A stretch of DNA of 13,250 nt from Flemingiibacterium sp045636265 (GCA_045636265.1 JAZTXD010000090.1:1-13250); one strand, 5' to 3'. Shown: positions 1-6,584, counted from the first letter of the stretch. The notes: a model not told the origin generated them from the letters alone. Numbers and translations are program-made.

Positions 1-960
1 AAATTCTTCGGCAACTTTAAGAGAAACTTTAAATCCTACGTTCTTCTCGGTCTTGTTGTTATCCTCGCCGGCGGCGCGGCTGCGGCCGGATGCATCGGAC
101 TCGGTGAAGTGTTCGGATATGGCGCAACCATAACCGAGCAGGACGGATTTGTAGCTATGATCGTAGGTCTTCTCTCCGGCTCTCTCACATCTACCCCTGC
201 ATTTGCGGCTGCTAAGGCAACCGTTGCTCCCGAATACGTTGGTCTTGTTTCCGTAGGTCACGGAATCGCGTACATATTCGGAGTTGTAGGCGTTGTTCTC
301 TTCGTTCAGCTTATTCCCAAAATGGTTAAAGCTGACATGGAAAAAGAGCGCGAGCTTCTTGTAGTAAAGCAGGAAGAAACAAAGAAGTCGGTTATTGCAA
401 AGCTTTTCGAGCTTGACCACATGGGCATTGCGGCGTTCTCGCTCGCAGCTATACTCGGAACCTTTATCGGTCAGATCAAGATTCCGCTCTCTTCTGCCGG
501 ACTTGACGGCACCTGCTTCTCGCTCACCACGACAGGCGGATGTCTGCTTGTCAGCCTTGTTCTCGGTCACTTCGGCCGTATCGGACGCATTAACATTATG
601 CCCGGTGCAAATACGCTGAAGCTCTTCCGTGAGCTTGGACTTGTTCTCTTCCTCGTCGGCGCGGGTATCCCCGGCGGTGCAGAATTCATTGCGAACTTCG
701 ATCCGATGTACTTTGTATACGGAATCATAATGACAGTAATTCCGCTTATCATCGGTTACCTCTTCTCGAGATACGTTCTGAAGCTCAGCCTTCTCAACAA
801 TCTCGGCTCATTAACCGGCGGTATGACAAGTACCCCCGCACTCGGTACGCTTATCGGCGTTGCCAAGACAGAGGATGTTGCATCCGCTTACGCGGCAACC
901 TATCCGATTGCACTCGTTGCGGTCGTGCTTGTGTCGCAGTTCCTGATTATTCTGTTCTAA
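1..960 (+). CDS. AspT/YidE/YbjL-family membrane transporter, C-terminal part (5' end outside window)
   Basis: The frame is open from base 1 to the TAA at 958-960, so this is the last 319 residues of a longer gene. It is rich in hydrophobic segments and carries two copies of the signature G-S-L-T-x-T-P / G-S-L-T-G-G-M-T-S-T-P-A-L (fragment residues about 60-67 and 269-279), the duplicated motif of the aspartate:alanine exchanger (AspT) and YidE/YbjL transporter superfamily. A charged cytoplasmic linker (about residues 107-140) joins the two membrane halves. It is short, and no tandem TrkA_C/RCK domains as in classical AspT are seen. A GTG at 109 is internal and not a likely start. The family exchanges or exports small organic anions or amino acids; the substrate here cannot be told. 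A terminator follows directly. Confidence 0.85.
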   Translation, partial: KFFGNFKRNFKSYVLLGLVVILAGGAAAAGCIGLGEVFGYGATITEQDGFVAMIVGLLSGSLTSTPAFAAAKATVAPEYVGLVSVGHGIAYIFGVVGVVLFVQLIPKMVKADMEKERELLVVKQEETKKSVIAKLFELDHMGIAAFSLAAILGTFIGQIKIPLSSAGLDGTCFSLTTTGGCLLVSLVLGHFGRIGRINIMPGANTLKLFRELGLVLFLVGAGIPGGAEFIANFDPMYFVYGIIMTVIPLIIGYLFSRYVLKLSLLNNLGSLTGGMTSTPALGTLIGVAKTEDVASAYAATYPIALVAVVLVSQFLIILF

Positions 961-973
961 AAGAATACGCAAA

Positions 974-1007
974 CGCTCCGATGGGCCCGTCCCCTCGGAG
1001 CGCTTTT
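974..1007 (+). terminator. Rho-independent terminator of the AspT-like gene
   Basis: An 8-bp perfect stem (CGCTCCGA 974-981 with TCGGAGCG 995-1002) closes a 13-base loop and is followed by CTTTT. It lies 14 bases after the stop codon and separates this gene from the MATE operon. Confidence 0.8.
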
Positions 1008-1070
1008 GTGCACTTTGCATTTGTGCCTAAAGAATTTTTTATTTTGCATCTTATTTGTCATTTTAGCCTA

Positions 1071-1099
1071 TTGACATTAGCATAAAATAGAAGTAGAAT
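1071..1099 (+). promoter_or_regulatory. Sigma-A promoter of the MATE operon
   Basis: A perfect -35 TTGACA (1071-1076), a 17-base spacer and -10 TAGAAT (1094-1099, one mismatch to TATAAT). Transcription should start near 1106, inside the inverted repeat 1103-1126. This implies a strong promoter that is probably repressed under most conditions. Confidence 0.8.
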
Positions 1100-1102
1100 A
1101 TA

Positions 1103-1126
1103 TGTGATGAATCTATATTTATCACA
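1103..1126. promoter_or_regulatory. Candidate operator: 24-bp inverted repeat over the MATE start site
   Basis: The arms TGTGAT (1103-1108) and ATCACA (1121-1126) are perfect inverted copies, and the whole 24-bp element is 20/24 self-complementary. It begins 3 bp after the -10, so bound protein would block initiation. TetR- and MarR-type repressors of efflux genes commonly use such positions, but no regulator gene is adjacent in this window. Confidence 0.55.
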
Positions 1127-1146
1127 CACCGAAAAAGGAGAGCGTT

Positions 1147-2586
1147 ATGAGTAAACCAAGCGCCAAAAAACGTGCGTCATCATCATCCGTTGATATGACC
1201 GAAGGCCCGATATTATCCCAGCTTATAAAATTCTCCATACCGCTTATAATTATCGGCATCGTTCAGCTTCTGTTCAGCGCGGCGGATATGATGGTCGTCG
1301 GTTACTTTGCCAAGGACGCTGACAACGCCCTTGCGGCAGTTGGTTCAACCGGCAGCCTTATATCATTTGTAACATGCCTTTTCACCGGAATGTCGGCAGG
1401 TACAAACGTACTTTGTGCACGTTTTTTCGGTTCAAAGGAACACGATAAGCTTTCAAAGGTAGTACATAATTCGGTAATTCTCGCGCTCGTTGTCGGTTCA
1501 TTTCTGACCGCTTTCGGTCTTATATTCATGGACGATATCCTCGTGCTGATGAACACCCCAAAGGATATCCTGCCCCTTGCAGAACTGTATCTCAAAATAT
1601 ACATGCTCGGCTCAATACCGGTGCTTCTCTATAATTTCTGTGCGGCTGTACTGCGTTCTGTCGGCGATACAACCCGACCTATGTGGATACTCCTTATTTC
1701 CGGAGCATCAAACGTTGTTCTTAACATAGTATTCGTTGCCGTATTCCCAATGGACGTTGCCGGCGTTGCCCTTGCCACATTTATCACGCAAACAATGTCC
1801 GCAGCGCTTACAGTTCTCTGTCTGATAAGAGATAACGGCTCTATAAAGCTTAAATTTTCAAAGCTCAAATTTGATTTTGCAACCATACTCGATATATCAA
1901 GAATCGGTTTCCCGATAGGTCTGCAAAATACTATGTTCACGCTCGCCAATGTTCTCATACAAAGTTCGATAAATGCGTATGATATCGCATCTGCAGAGCT
2001 TGGAAAAACCGTTGAGGGCGTTATCGTTACCGGATGCAGTATAGCAAGCAATATTGACAATTTCTCCATTGCTATAGTAGATGCCGTATGCTTTGGCGTA
2101 ATCTCATTCACGAGTCAGAACTTCGGCGCCCACAGATTTGACAGAATTAAAAAAGCGCAAAAATACAGTCACCTCATCATACTGTGTACAGTGGTTCCGG
2201 TGGGTATCATTACATGCATATTCGCAAAGCCGCTGCTTACTCTGTTTGCAGGCAACGCTTCCGCAGAGGCTATTGCAATCGGCGCAAAGCGAGTTTTATT
2301 CGTTGGCGGATGCGCCTTTCTCTTCGGTTTCGGACGCGTATCCAGTGCCGGAATGCGAGGACTTGGCATTGCGCTTACGCCGACGATCACATCTCTTATA
2401 TCAATTTGCGGCGTACGTCTTTTGTGGATATATACAGCGTTCCAGGTATGGAATGACAGCATCTACAACCTCTATGTGGCGTTCCCGCTGTCTTTCTTAA
2501 CTGTATGTATCGTTGACACCATTTGCTTCCGGATATTCTATAAGAGATTTGCAAAGCGCGACAGCGAAAATTCACTTACCGCATAG
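1147..2586 (+). CDS. MATE family efflux transporter (first of a tandem pair)
   Basis: A 479-residue polytopic membrane protein of normal MATE length, expected to have 12 transmembrane helices in two MatE bundles. Recognisable features are the N-terminal T-E-G-P-I-L-x-Q-L-I-K-F-S-I-P-L segment, A-A-V-G-S-T-G-S-L near residue 65, N-V-L-C-A-R-F-F-G-S-K-E-H near 90 and the R-S-V-G-D-T-T-R-P-M loop near 170. These are typical of clostridial MATE proteins, which export cationic drugs, dyes or metabolites using Na+ or H+ gradients. The ATG at 1147 follows an AAAGGAG site at 1134-1140. Its substrate cannot be read from sequence. It is co-transcribed with a clear paralog 33 bases downstream, from a promoter overlapped by an inverted repeat. 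Confidence 0.93.
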   Translation: MSKPSAKKRASSSSVDMTEGPILSQLIKFSIPLIIIGIVQLLFSAADMMVVGYFAKDADNALAAVGSTGSLISFVTCLFTGMSAGTNVLCARFFGSKEHDKLSKVVHNSVILALVVGSFLTAFGLIFMDDILVLMNTPKDILPLAELYLKIYMLGSIPVLLYNFCAAVLRSVGDTTRPMWILLISGASNVVLNIVFVAVFPMDVAGVALATFITQTMSAALTVLCLIRDNGSIKLKFSKLKFDFATILDISRIGFPIGLQNTMFTLANVLIQSSINAYDIASAELGKTVEGVIVTGCSIASNIDNFSIAIVDAVCFGVISFTSQNFGAHRFDRIKKAQKYSHLIILCTVVPVGIITCIFAKPLLTLFAGNASAEAIAIGAKRVLFVGGCAFLFGFGRVSSAGMRGLGIALTPTITSLISICGVRLLWIYTAFQVWNDSIYNLYVAFPLSFLTVCIVDTICFRIFYKRFAKRDSENSLTA

Positions 2587-2619
2587 TCCCAAAGCACATA
2601 AACTAGGAGATAATATATA

Positions 2620-4044
2620 ATGAGTAAGGCAATAACTAAAAAGGACGCCACCTCAAACAAATTAAATATGTGCGAAGGCAGAATAATGCCTCTGCTTATA
2701 AAGTTCGCGTTTCCTCTGCTTATAACAGGCGTACTGCAGGTGCTTTTCAACGCCGCCGATATGATCATTGTCGGTCAGTTTTCACAAAATAAAGAGCTGT
2801 GTGTTGCCGCGGTCGGTTCAACCGGAAGCCTTGTGGGACTTCTTGTAAACGTCTTTATCGGACTCGCGGTTGGAGTTAACGTGCTCTGTGCGCGCTATTT
2901 CGGCGCTAAAGAGCACGAGAACCTTTCCCAAACCGTTCACACAGCCGTAATTTTGAGCGTCATCCTCGGCATTTTTCTTTCAATAGTTGGGTTCTTCTGT
3001 GCCGAATACTTTTTAAAGCTCATGCAAACGCCCGAAGCAGTCCTGCCTCTGGCAACACTTTATCTTAAAATATATTTTCTCGGCATGGTCCCCACGCTCG
3101 TGTATAACTTCACATCTGCCGTTTTGCGCGCCGTTGGTGACACAAAGCGACCGATGTATTTTCTGACTATTGCCGGCGTTGTAAACGTAGTTTTAAATAT
3201 CATCCTTGTTCTGTTTTTCCACCTTGACGTTGCCGGTGTTGCTATTGCAACCGTAACATCACAGCTCATTTCGGCAATTCTCACGGTCGTATGTCTTATC
3301 CGCGATGACGGTGCAATAAAACTTTGCCGCAACAAGCTAAAAATCACCAAAGATAAGGTTATCCAAATAACAAAAATCGGACTTCCCGCCGGAATAAACA
3401 GCGCAATGTTTTCGGTATCAAACATAATCGTGCAGTCTTCCATAAACATTTACGATAGTGTCATAGCGGGCGGCGCAGGGTATGTAGTTGCCGGATGCAG
3501 TGCCGCCGCAAGTGTTGAAGGGCTCTCGTTTACAGCGCTTGACTCGATATATCAGGCGATAGTATCCTTCACCGGTCAGAATTTCGGCACAAGAAACTAT
3601 GACCGAATAAAGAAGGCGCAGAAGTACGGACACATTTTGGTGCTCGTTGTCGGTGCTGTGCTCAGCGTGCTCATGTTCATTTTTGCAGAGCCGCTCATCT
3701 CGCTTTACACAAGCGGTGACGCCGCAGAAGCGGTTGCGATAGGTGCTAACCGTATTCGCTTGATCGGAAGCTCGGCTATTATCCTTGGCTGTGCCAACGT
3801 AATTATCGGAGCCATGCGCGGACTCGGATACTCGCTTATTCCTATGGTAAGCTCCATAATATGTATCTGCGGTATGCGTATCATATGGATATTTACCGCA
3901 TTCCGGGTTTGGTTTGACATCTATGTTCTGTATGCATGCTACCCGATATCATATGCACTTTCTCTTATCGTTCAGGCGATATGCTTTGTATTCGTAATGA
4001 AGGATGTTCAAAGAAAGTATCCTGCGCTGAATGAGCTAACATAG
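2620..4044 (+). CDS. MATE family efflux transporter (second of a tandem pair)
   Basis: A 474-residue MATE protein that aligns with the upstream gene product along its length. Shared stretches include A-A-V-G-S-T-G-S-L, N-V-L-C-A-R-x-F-G-x-K-E-H, L-x-L-Y-L-K-I-Y, V-L-R-x-V-G-D-T-x-R-P-M and V-N-V-V-L-N-I. Roughly half the residues look identical in the N-terminal half by eye. The pair therefore arose by tandem duplication. The start ATG at 2620 has AGGAG at 2605-2609, and no promoter is evident in the 33-base gap, so it should share the upstream promoter. The family pumps small molecules out by cation antiport. Whether the two proteins act separately with different substrates or together is unknown. 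A strong terminator starts right after its stop codon. Confidence 0.93.
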   Translation: MSKAITKKDATSNKLNMCEGRIMPLLIKFAFPLLITGVLQVLFNAADMIIVGQFSQNKELCVAAVGSTGSLVGLLVNVFIGLAVGVNVLCARYFGAKEHENLSQTVHTAVILSVILGIFLSIVGFFCAEYFLKLMQTPEAVLPLATLYLKIYFLGMVPTLVYNFTSAVLRAVGDTKRPMYFLTIAGVVNVVLNIILVLFFHLDVAGVAIATVTSQLISAILTVVCLIRDDGAIKLCRNKLKITKDKVIQITKIGLPAGINSAMFSVSNIIVQSSINIYDSVIAGGAGYVVAGCSAAASVEGLSFTALDSIYQAIVSFTGQNFGTRNYDRIKKAQKYGHILVLVVGAVLSVLMFIFAEPLISLYTSGDAAEAVAIGANRIRLIGSSAIILGCANVIIGAMRGLGYSLIPMVSSIICICGMRIIWIFTAFRVWFDIYVLYACYPISYALSLIVQAICFVFVMKDVQRKYPALNELT

Positions 4045-4045
4045 T

Positions 4046-4076
4046 AAAAAACGGCTGTCTTACGACAGCCGTTTTT
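4046..4076. terminator. Bidirectional terminator between convergent genes
   Basis: An 8-bp stem (CGGCTGTC 4052-4059, GACAGCCG 4064-4071) with a TTAC loop is flanked by an A-run on the left and TTTTT on the right. It works in both directions and fits exactly between the stops of the MATE gene (4044) and the leftward cysteine-rich gene (4081). Confidence 0.9.
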
Positions 4077-4080
4077 CTAT

Positions 4081-4947
4081 TTACTTTTTGCCGCAGCCGC
4101 AGCCGTTGTCACCGTTGTCGCGGCTCATACCGGGGCAGCATCCGCCATTCGTCGGAACGTTGCGACCGGGTGCGAACTCGTCTATCGGGAACGCCATTCT
4201 GCGGAAGGCATCGCAAGGCGAGCCGGTTTCCGCAGGTGCACATTCCTTATCGGGAACGCTGAACTCAACCGCATTTATGAGATACTGCTCGGGACGCTCT
4301 ATACGGATAACCGAGAAGAATCCGAGAGATACCGCAAGGTAACGGTTTCCGTTATCGTAAAGCTCGCCGAACATACTCGCCACAGCCGCAGGAATGTCGC
4401 CGCAGGAGCAGCAGCATGTGCAGCAGCACTGGCTGGGTTCAACCACACGTGTACCGAGAATTACGGGATCAACCGTTTCAACCACAGCTATAGGCAGATT
4501 GTTGCCCATCTCACCGCTGCAGGGCGTGGAGCAGAAGCTGTCTGCGCTCATGTTGGAGCGGAACACGTGAACAGCCCCCTCGCCGCCGTAGAGAACGACA
4601 GACTTCTCAACAACTGCAAGGCCGGAGAAGCACTGGGATTTGCCGGGGCACATGCAGGCTTCAAGCTCGAGCTTTACATAAAATCTTACGGTTACCCGGT
4701 AAAAGCCTCGGGAGAGGTGGACCGGTTCAACTGTGATCGCAGAGGAGCAAATCTCCGCGGATTTTGTGCGAACCTGTCCGGTATGTTCGATTATGCTCTG
4801 TCCAAGCTCGTCAAGAAATACGCGAGTATCCTCAAAGCAATCGCGGTCACGGCAGGAATCGAACACCTGATAGGTGTCAATCACAACTCCGCATCCGTTG
4901 TTTGCGCCTCCGCCGCGCGAAAAAACGCTGTTTCTGTTGTCAGACAT
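4081..4947 (-). CDS. Cysteine-rich protein of unknown function, possible spore-associated protein
   Basis: A 288-residue soluble-looking protein with 22 cysteines, seven of them in the nine-residue cluster C-C-C-T-C-C-C-S-C (residues 174-182). Other pairs are C-R-D-R-D-C (32-37), C-M-C (98-100), C-C (270-271) and the C-terminal G-C-G-C-G-K-K. The motif V-I-D-T-Y-x-V-F-D-S-C-R-D-R-D-C (22-37) resembles uncharacterised proteins I recall from gut Clostridia; I cannot name a family. There is no signal peptide or membrane segment. ATG at 4947 is preferred over an in-frame TTG at 4953, because the AGGGTG site sits about 10 bases before the ATG. A sporulation-like promoter (5043-5071) and an 8-3-8 inverted repeat (4964-4982) precede it. 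Dense cysteines suit disulfide cross-linking in a spore coat or metal binding; both are inference. Confidence 0.75.
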   Translation of the reverse strand: MSDNRNSVFSRGGGANNGCGVVIDTYQVFDSCRDRDCFEDTRVFLDELGQSIIEHTGQVRTKSAEICSSAITVEPVHLSRGFYRVTVRFYVKLELEACMCPGKSQCFSGLAVVEKSVVLYGGEGAVHVFRSNMSADSFCSTPCSGEMGNNLPIAVVETVDPVILGTRVVEPSQCCCTCCCSCGDIPAAVASMFGELYDNGNRYLAVSLGFFSVIRIERPEQYLINAVEFSVPDKECAPAETGSPCDAFRRMAFPIDEFAPGRNVPTNGGCCPGMSRDNGDNGCGCGKK

Positions 4948-4963
4948 ATACAATAATCACCCT

Positions 4964-4982
4964 GTCTTTGCAAAGCAAAGAC
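4964..4982. repeat. Perfect 8-3-8 inverted repeat in the leader of the cysteine-rich gene
   Basis: GTCTTTGC (4964-4971), AAA, GCAAAGAC (4975-4982). It lies 16 bases upstream of the start codon, just ahead of the ribosome binding site on the minus strand. It could be an operator or an mRNA hairpin near the translation start. It lacks a T-run on either side and so is not a terminator. Confidence 0.5.
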
Positions 4983-5014
4983 TTCCTTTCATGATAATCT
5001 TTGTCAAAATCAGA

Positions 5015-5032
5015 ATACGGCAAACGCCGTAT
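5015..5032 (-). terminator. Weak terminator-like hairpin after the LytM-like gene
   Basis: The stem ATACGGC (5015-5021) / GCCGTAT (5026-5032) has a four-base loop. On the minus strand it is followed by TTCTGATTTT, an imperfect U-tract. It lies downstream of the leftward gene ending at 5075 but also inside the leader expected from the promoter at 5043-5071, so it may be only a partial terminator. Confidence 0.45.
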
Positions 5033-5042
5033 CCTCATTTTC

Positions 5043-5071
5043 ATCGTATGCACGTCTGACACAAATGTTAC
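5043..5071 (-). promoter_or_regulatory. Candidate sigma-E-type sporulation promoter of the cysteine-rich gene
   Basis: Read on the minus strand: GTAACATT, 13 bases, CATACGAT. The Bacillus sigma-E consensus is roughly GTCATATT-N13/14-CATACAAT, giving matches of 6/8 and 7/8. No good sigma-A promoter was seen for this gene. By-eye matching to loose consensus sequences is prone to chance hits. Confidence 0.4.
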
Positions 5072-5074
5072 CTT

Positions 5075-5647
5075 TTATTCTCGCATATGTACAGCTTCAA
5101 GCTTGCCGCGAAGGCGTGTCCATATTTCCTCGGACTGCGGACAGCTCTCAATATATGTTCTCATGTGTTCATTAAGTCCGCAAACACGGCACACAACGTC
5201 CGCATCCGGCTCATACGGCGGTCTGAACTCATGCGGCTCCGAGCGGATTCCAAGGTATTCACAGCCGTCCACCCGTCTGCCGTTGCGTCTGAATTCGACA
5301 AGCAGATATTCCCCCGAACCCGTTCCGCTTGAGCCCTGAAGACCTATCACCTGCCCCGCTCTCACAAAATCCCCGGGATTTACATACCTACAAGCAAGCC
5401 TTGCATATGTAACGGTAACTCCGTTACGTCCAGTCATTGTGACACACGTTCCGAGTCTATGCTCGCGTGAATGCACATCCGCATTTCTGCCCGCTCTCAT
5501 AACAACGCCATCCTCAAGTGCCACCACCTCCCTTTCCGAGCCGTACACCGATGCAAGTCCTTTAAAGCACAGTATGCCGCATGTTTCCTTTTTTCCGGTT
5601 GTACGAATTTCCGATAATACAAAATGTTCCGAGCTGTAAAGCTTCAT
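5075..5647 (-). CDS. LytM/M23-like domain protein lacking zinc ligands (probable non-catalytic)
   Basis: A 190-residue protein. Residues about 38-135 follow the LytM beta-domain pattern: E-V-V-A-L-E-D-G-V-V, then G-V-T-V-T-Y-A-R-L (77-84), G-D-F-V-R-A-G-Q-V-I-G-L-Q-G-S-S-G-T-G-S-G-E-Y-L-L-V-E-F-R-R-N-G. In active M23 endopeptidases these read Y-A-H-L and (P)-H-L-H-F-E. Here the histidines are replaced by R83, Y114 and L116, and no N-terminal H-x(3)-D is present, so it should not bind zinc or cleave peptidoglycan. There is no signal peptide. The C-terminal tail (150-190) has C-R-V-C and a helical E-E-I-W-T-R-L segment. Its ATG overlaps the stop of the cro-like gene (ATGA), so the two are translationally coupled and under the same phage-type promoter. 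Function unknown. Confidence 0.75.
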   Translation of the reverse strand: MKLYSSEHFVLSEIRTTGKKETCGILCFKGLASVYGSEREVVALEDGVVMRAGRNADVHSREHRLGTCVTMTGRNGVTVTYARLACRYVNPGDFVRAGQVIGLQGSSGTGSGEYLLVEFRRNGRRVDGCEYLGIRSEPHEFRPPYEPDADVVCRVCGLNEHMRTYIESCPQSEEIWTRLRGKLEAVHMRE

Positions 5648-5916
5648 TCTCTCACCTCATGCTTATTTTTATCAGAGTTTAGATTTTCTGAACCTTTAAC
5701 GCTAAAAAAACAGCGCTCGAATTCTTCGCCCTCAAGTCTGAGTAATAACGCACAGGACATCATCTCATCCATTTTAAAAGAGCTTCTGCCGCAAAGCAGC
5801 TCCGCGAGCCGTCCCTCACTGACTCTCATTGCCCTTGCAAGCCGTTTACGCCCGATAGTTTTGTCCACAATGCCTCTCAAATATGACATGTCAAATTCTA
5901 TGCCTTCACGTTTCAT
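5644..5916 (-). CDS. Small Cro/DUF739-like helix-turn-helix regulator
   Basis: A 90-residue protein. Residues 9-75 fit the small phage HTH pattern: M-S-Y-L-R-G-x-V-x-K, then R-L-A-R-A-M-R-V-S-E-G-R-L-A-E-L-L-C-G-R-S-S-F-K-M-D-E-M, then L-x-L-E-G-E-E-F-E-R-C-F-F. This is the layout of DUF739-type Cro/CI-family regulators in Firmicutes phages and integrative elements. Start ATG at 5916 has a GAGGGA site in front. It is transcribed leftward from a consensus sigma-A promoter and faces the cI-like gene. By position it is the Cro-type antagonist or excision-side regulator. The distal part of its coding sequence contains an operator-like palindrome at 5677-5693. Confidence 0.78.
   Translation of the reverse strand: MKREGIEFDMSYLRGIVDKTIGRKRLARAMRVSEGRLAELLCGRSSFKMDEMMSCALLLRLEGEEFERCFFSVKGSENLNSDKNKHEVRE
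5677..5693. promoter_or_regulatory. Operator O3, inside the cro-like gene
   Basis: GTTTAGATTTTCTGAAC matches the palindrome O1 at 15 of 17 positions. It lies in the last quarter of the cro-like coding sequence, encoding part of G-S-E-N-L-N-S, 254 bp from O1 centre to centre. It could act as a transcription roadblock or a looping partner. Confidence 0.5.
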
Positions 5917-5930
5917 TTCGCGTCCCTCGC

Positions 5931-5947
5931 GTTCAGAATTTCTGAAC
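5931..5947. promoter_or_regulatory. Operator O1 at the leftward (cro-like) promoter
   Basis: GTTCAGAATTTCTGAAC is a perfect 17-bp palindrome around one central base. It starts 2 bp downstream of the leftward -10 and covers the expected start site, so binding should repress the cro-like/LytM-like operon. It is probably read by the cI-like protein, the cro-like protein, or both. Confidence 0.8.
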
Positions 5948-5949
5948 TC

Positions 5950-5978
5950 ATTATAACATTTTGCCTCGCCGGTGTCAA
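5950..5978 (-). promoter_or_regulatory. Leftward sigma-A promoter (cro-like operon)
   Basis: On the minus strand: TTGACA (5978-5973), a 17-base spacer, TATAAT (5955-5950). Both hexamers and the spacing are perfect consensus, so the promoter should be very strong when not repressed. The leader before the ATG at 5916 would be about 27 bases. Confidence 0.9.
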
Positions 5979-6027
5979 TAGGTGTGCAGATTTTTGCGAT
6001 TTTTTTGCATTATTTTTCTTATATGCC

Positions 6028-6056
6028 TTGATTTTAAAACGATTATTGGATATAAT
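6028..6056 (+). promoter_or_regulatory. Rightward sigma-A promoter (cI-like/ImmA operon)
   Basis: TTGATT (6028-6033), a 17-base spacer, TATAAT (6051-6056). It is weaker in the -35 than the leftward promoter, as expected for a repressor-maintenance promoter. Operator O2 follows 10 bp downstream. Confidence 0.8.
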
Positions 6057-6066
6057 ATAAATATGA

Positions 6067-6083
6067 GTTTATAAATTCTGAAC
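6067..6083. promoter_or_regulatory. Operator O2 at the rightward (cI-like) promoter
   Basis: GTTTATAAATTCTGAAC. Its reverse complement matches O1 at 15 of 17 positions, with one intact half-site and one degenerate half-site. It lies just after the rightward start site, 136 bp from O1 centre to centre. This suggests weaker binding and negative autoregulation of the repressor. Confidence 0.65.
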
Positions 6084-6119
6084 TTGCCATTTATAATAAG
6101 CGGAAAGAGAGAAGCACAT

Positions 6120-6584
6120 ATGTCAGTTTTCAGCGAGCGCCTTAATCAAACTTTAAAATCTCAAGGTGTCACTCAAGCACAGCTTTCATCCCGTACCGGC
6201 ATCCCAAAATCCGCAATAAGTCAGTATCTCAGCGGAAAGTTTTCACCAAAGCAGGACCGCGTTTATCTAATATGTAAGGTTCTGAACGTAAGCCCGGCAT
6301 GGATAACCGGTTACGATGCCGCGGCTTCCGGCAAAACGCTTGTGAGCAATCCAATGCTTTCAAAAGAAGAAGCACACCTTTTGGAAATGTTCAGAAATGA
6401 TACAGCATTCAGGGCATCTGTGCTCGGCCTTATGTCAGACGCAAGTGATGCACAGTCTGCGGGGTATGACATTTTCCGCGCCGCCAAGTCAAAAGACGGA
6501 ACAGTTGCGCCCAAGCTTGAAAAGACAACGTCCGAGCGGATAGCTAAGCTCACAAAAGCCAAAGAAACTGATGAGGATCTGTAA
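6120..6584 (+). CDS. XRE-family cI-like repressor
   Basis: A 154-residue protein with an N-terminal HTH_XRE domain: S-E-R-L-N-Q-T-L-K-S-Q-G-V-T-Q-A-Q-L-S-S-R-T-G-I-P-K-S-A-I-S-Q-Y-L-S-G-K, then V-Y-L-I-C-K-V-L-N-V-S-P-A-W-I-T-G (residues about 5-65). The C-terminal part is short and charged and has no S24/LexA-type self-cleavage domain. Inactivation would therefore need an outside protease, as in ICEBs1 ImmR/ImmA. ATG at 6120 is preferred over an in-frame TTG at 6084, which lies inside operator O2; a GGAAAGAGAG site precedes 6120. It is the first gene of a two-gene operon, with the metalloprotease gene 3 bases after its stop. It most likely binds the GTTCAGAA-type operators. Confidence 0.88.
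   Translation: MSVFSERLNQTLKSQGVTQAQLSSRTGIPKSAISQYLSGKFSPKQDRVYLICKVLNVSPAWITGYDAAASGKTLVSNPMLSKEEAHLLEMFRNDTAFRASVLGLMSDASDAQSAGYDIFRAAKSKDGTVAPKLEKTTSERIAKLTKAKETDEDL

Noticed and set aside
4088..4956. Rightward open frames opposite the cysteine-rich gene
   Set aside because: No ribosome binding sites or plausible domains. The leftward frame has a terminator, an RBS and motif-like cysteine spacing.
6280..6287. TTCTGAAC half-site inside the cI-like gene
   Set aside because: The other half does not match, and the bases are explained by the conserved V-L-N-V-S-P coding sequence.
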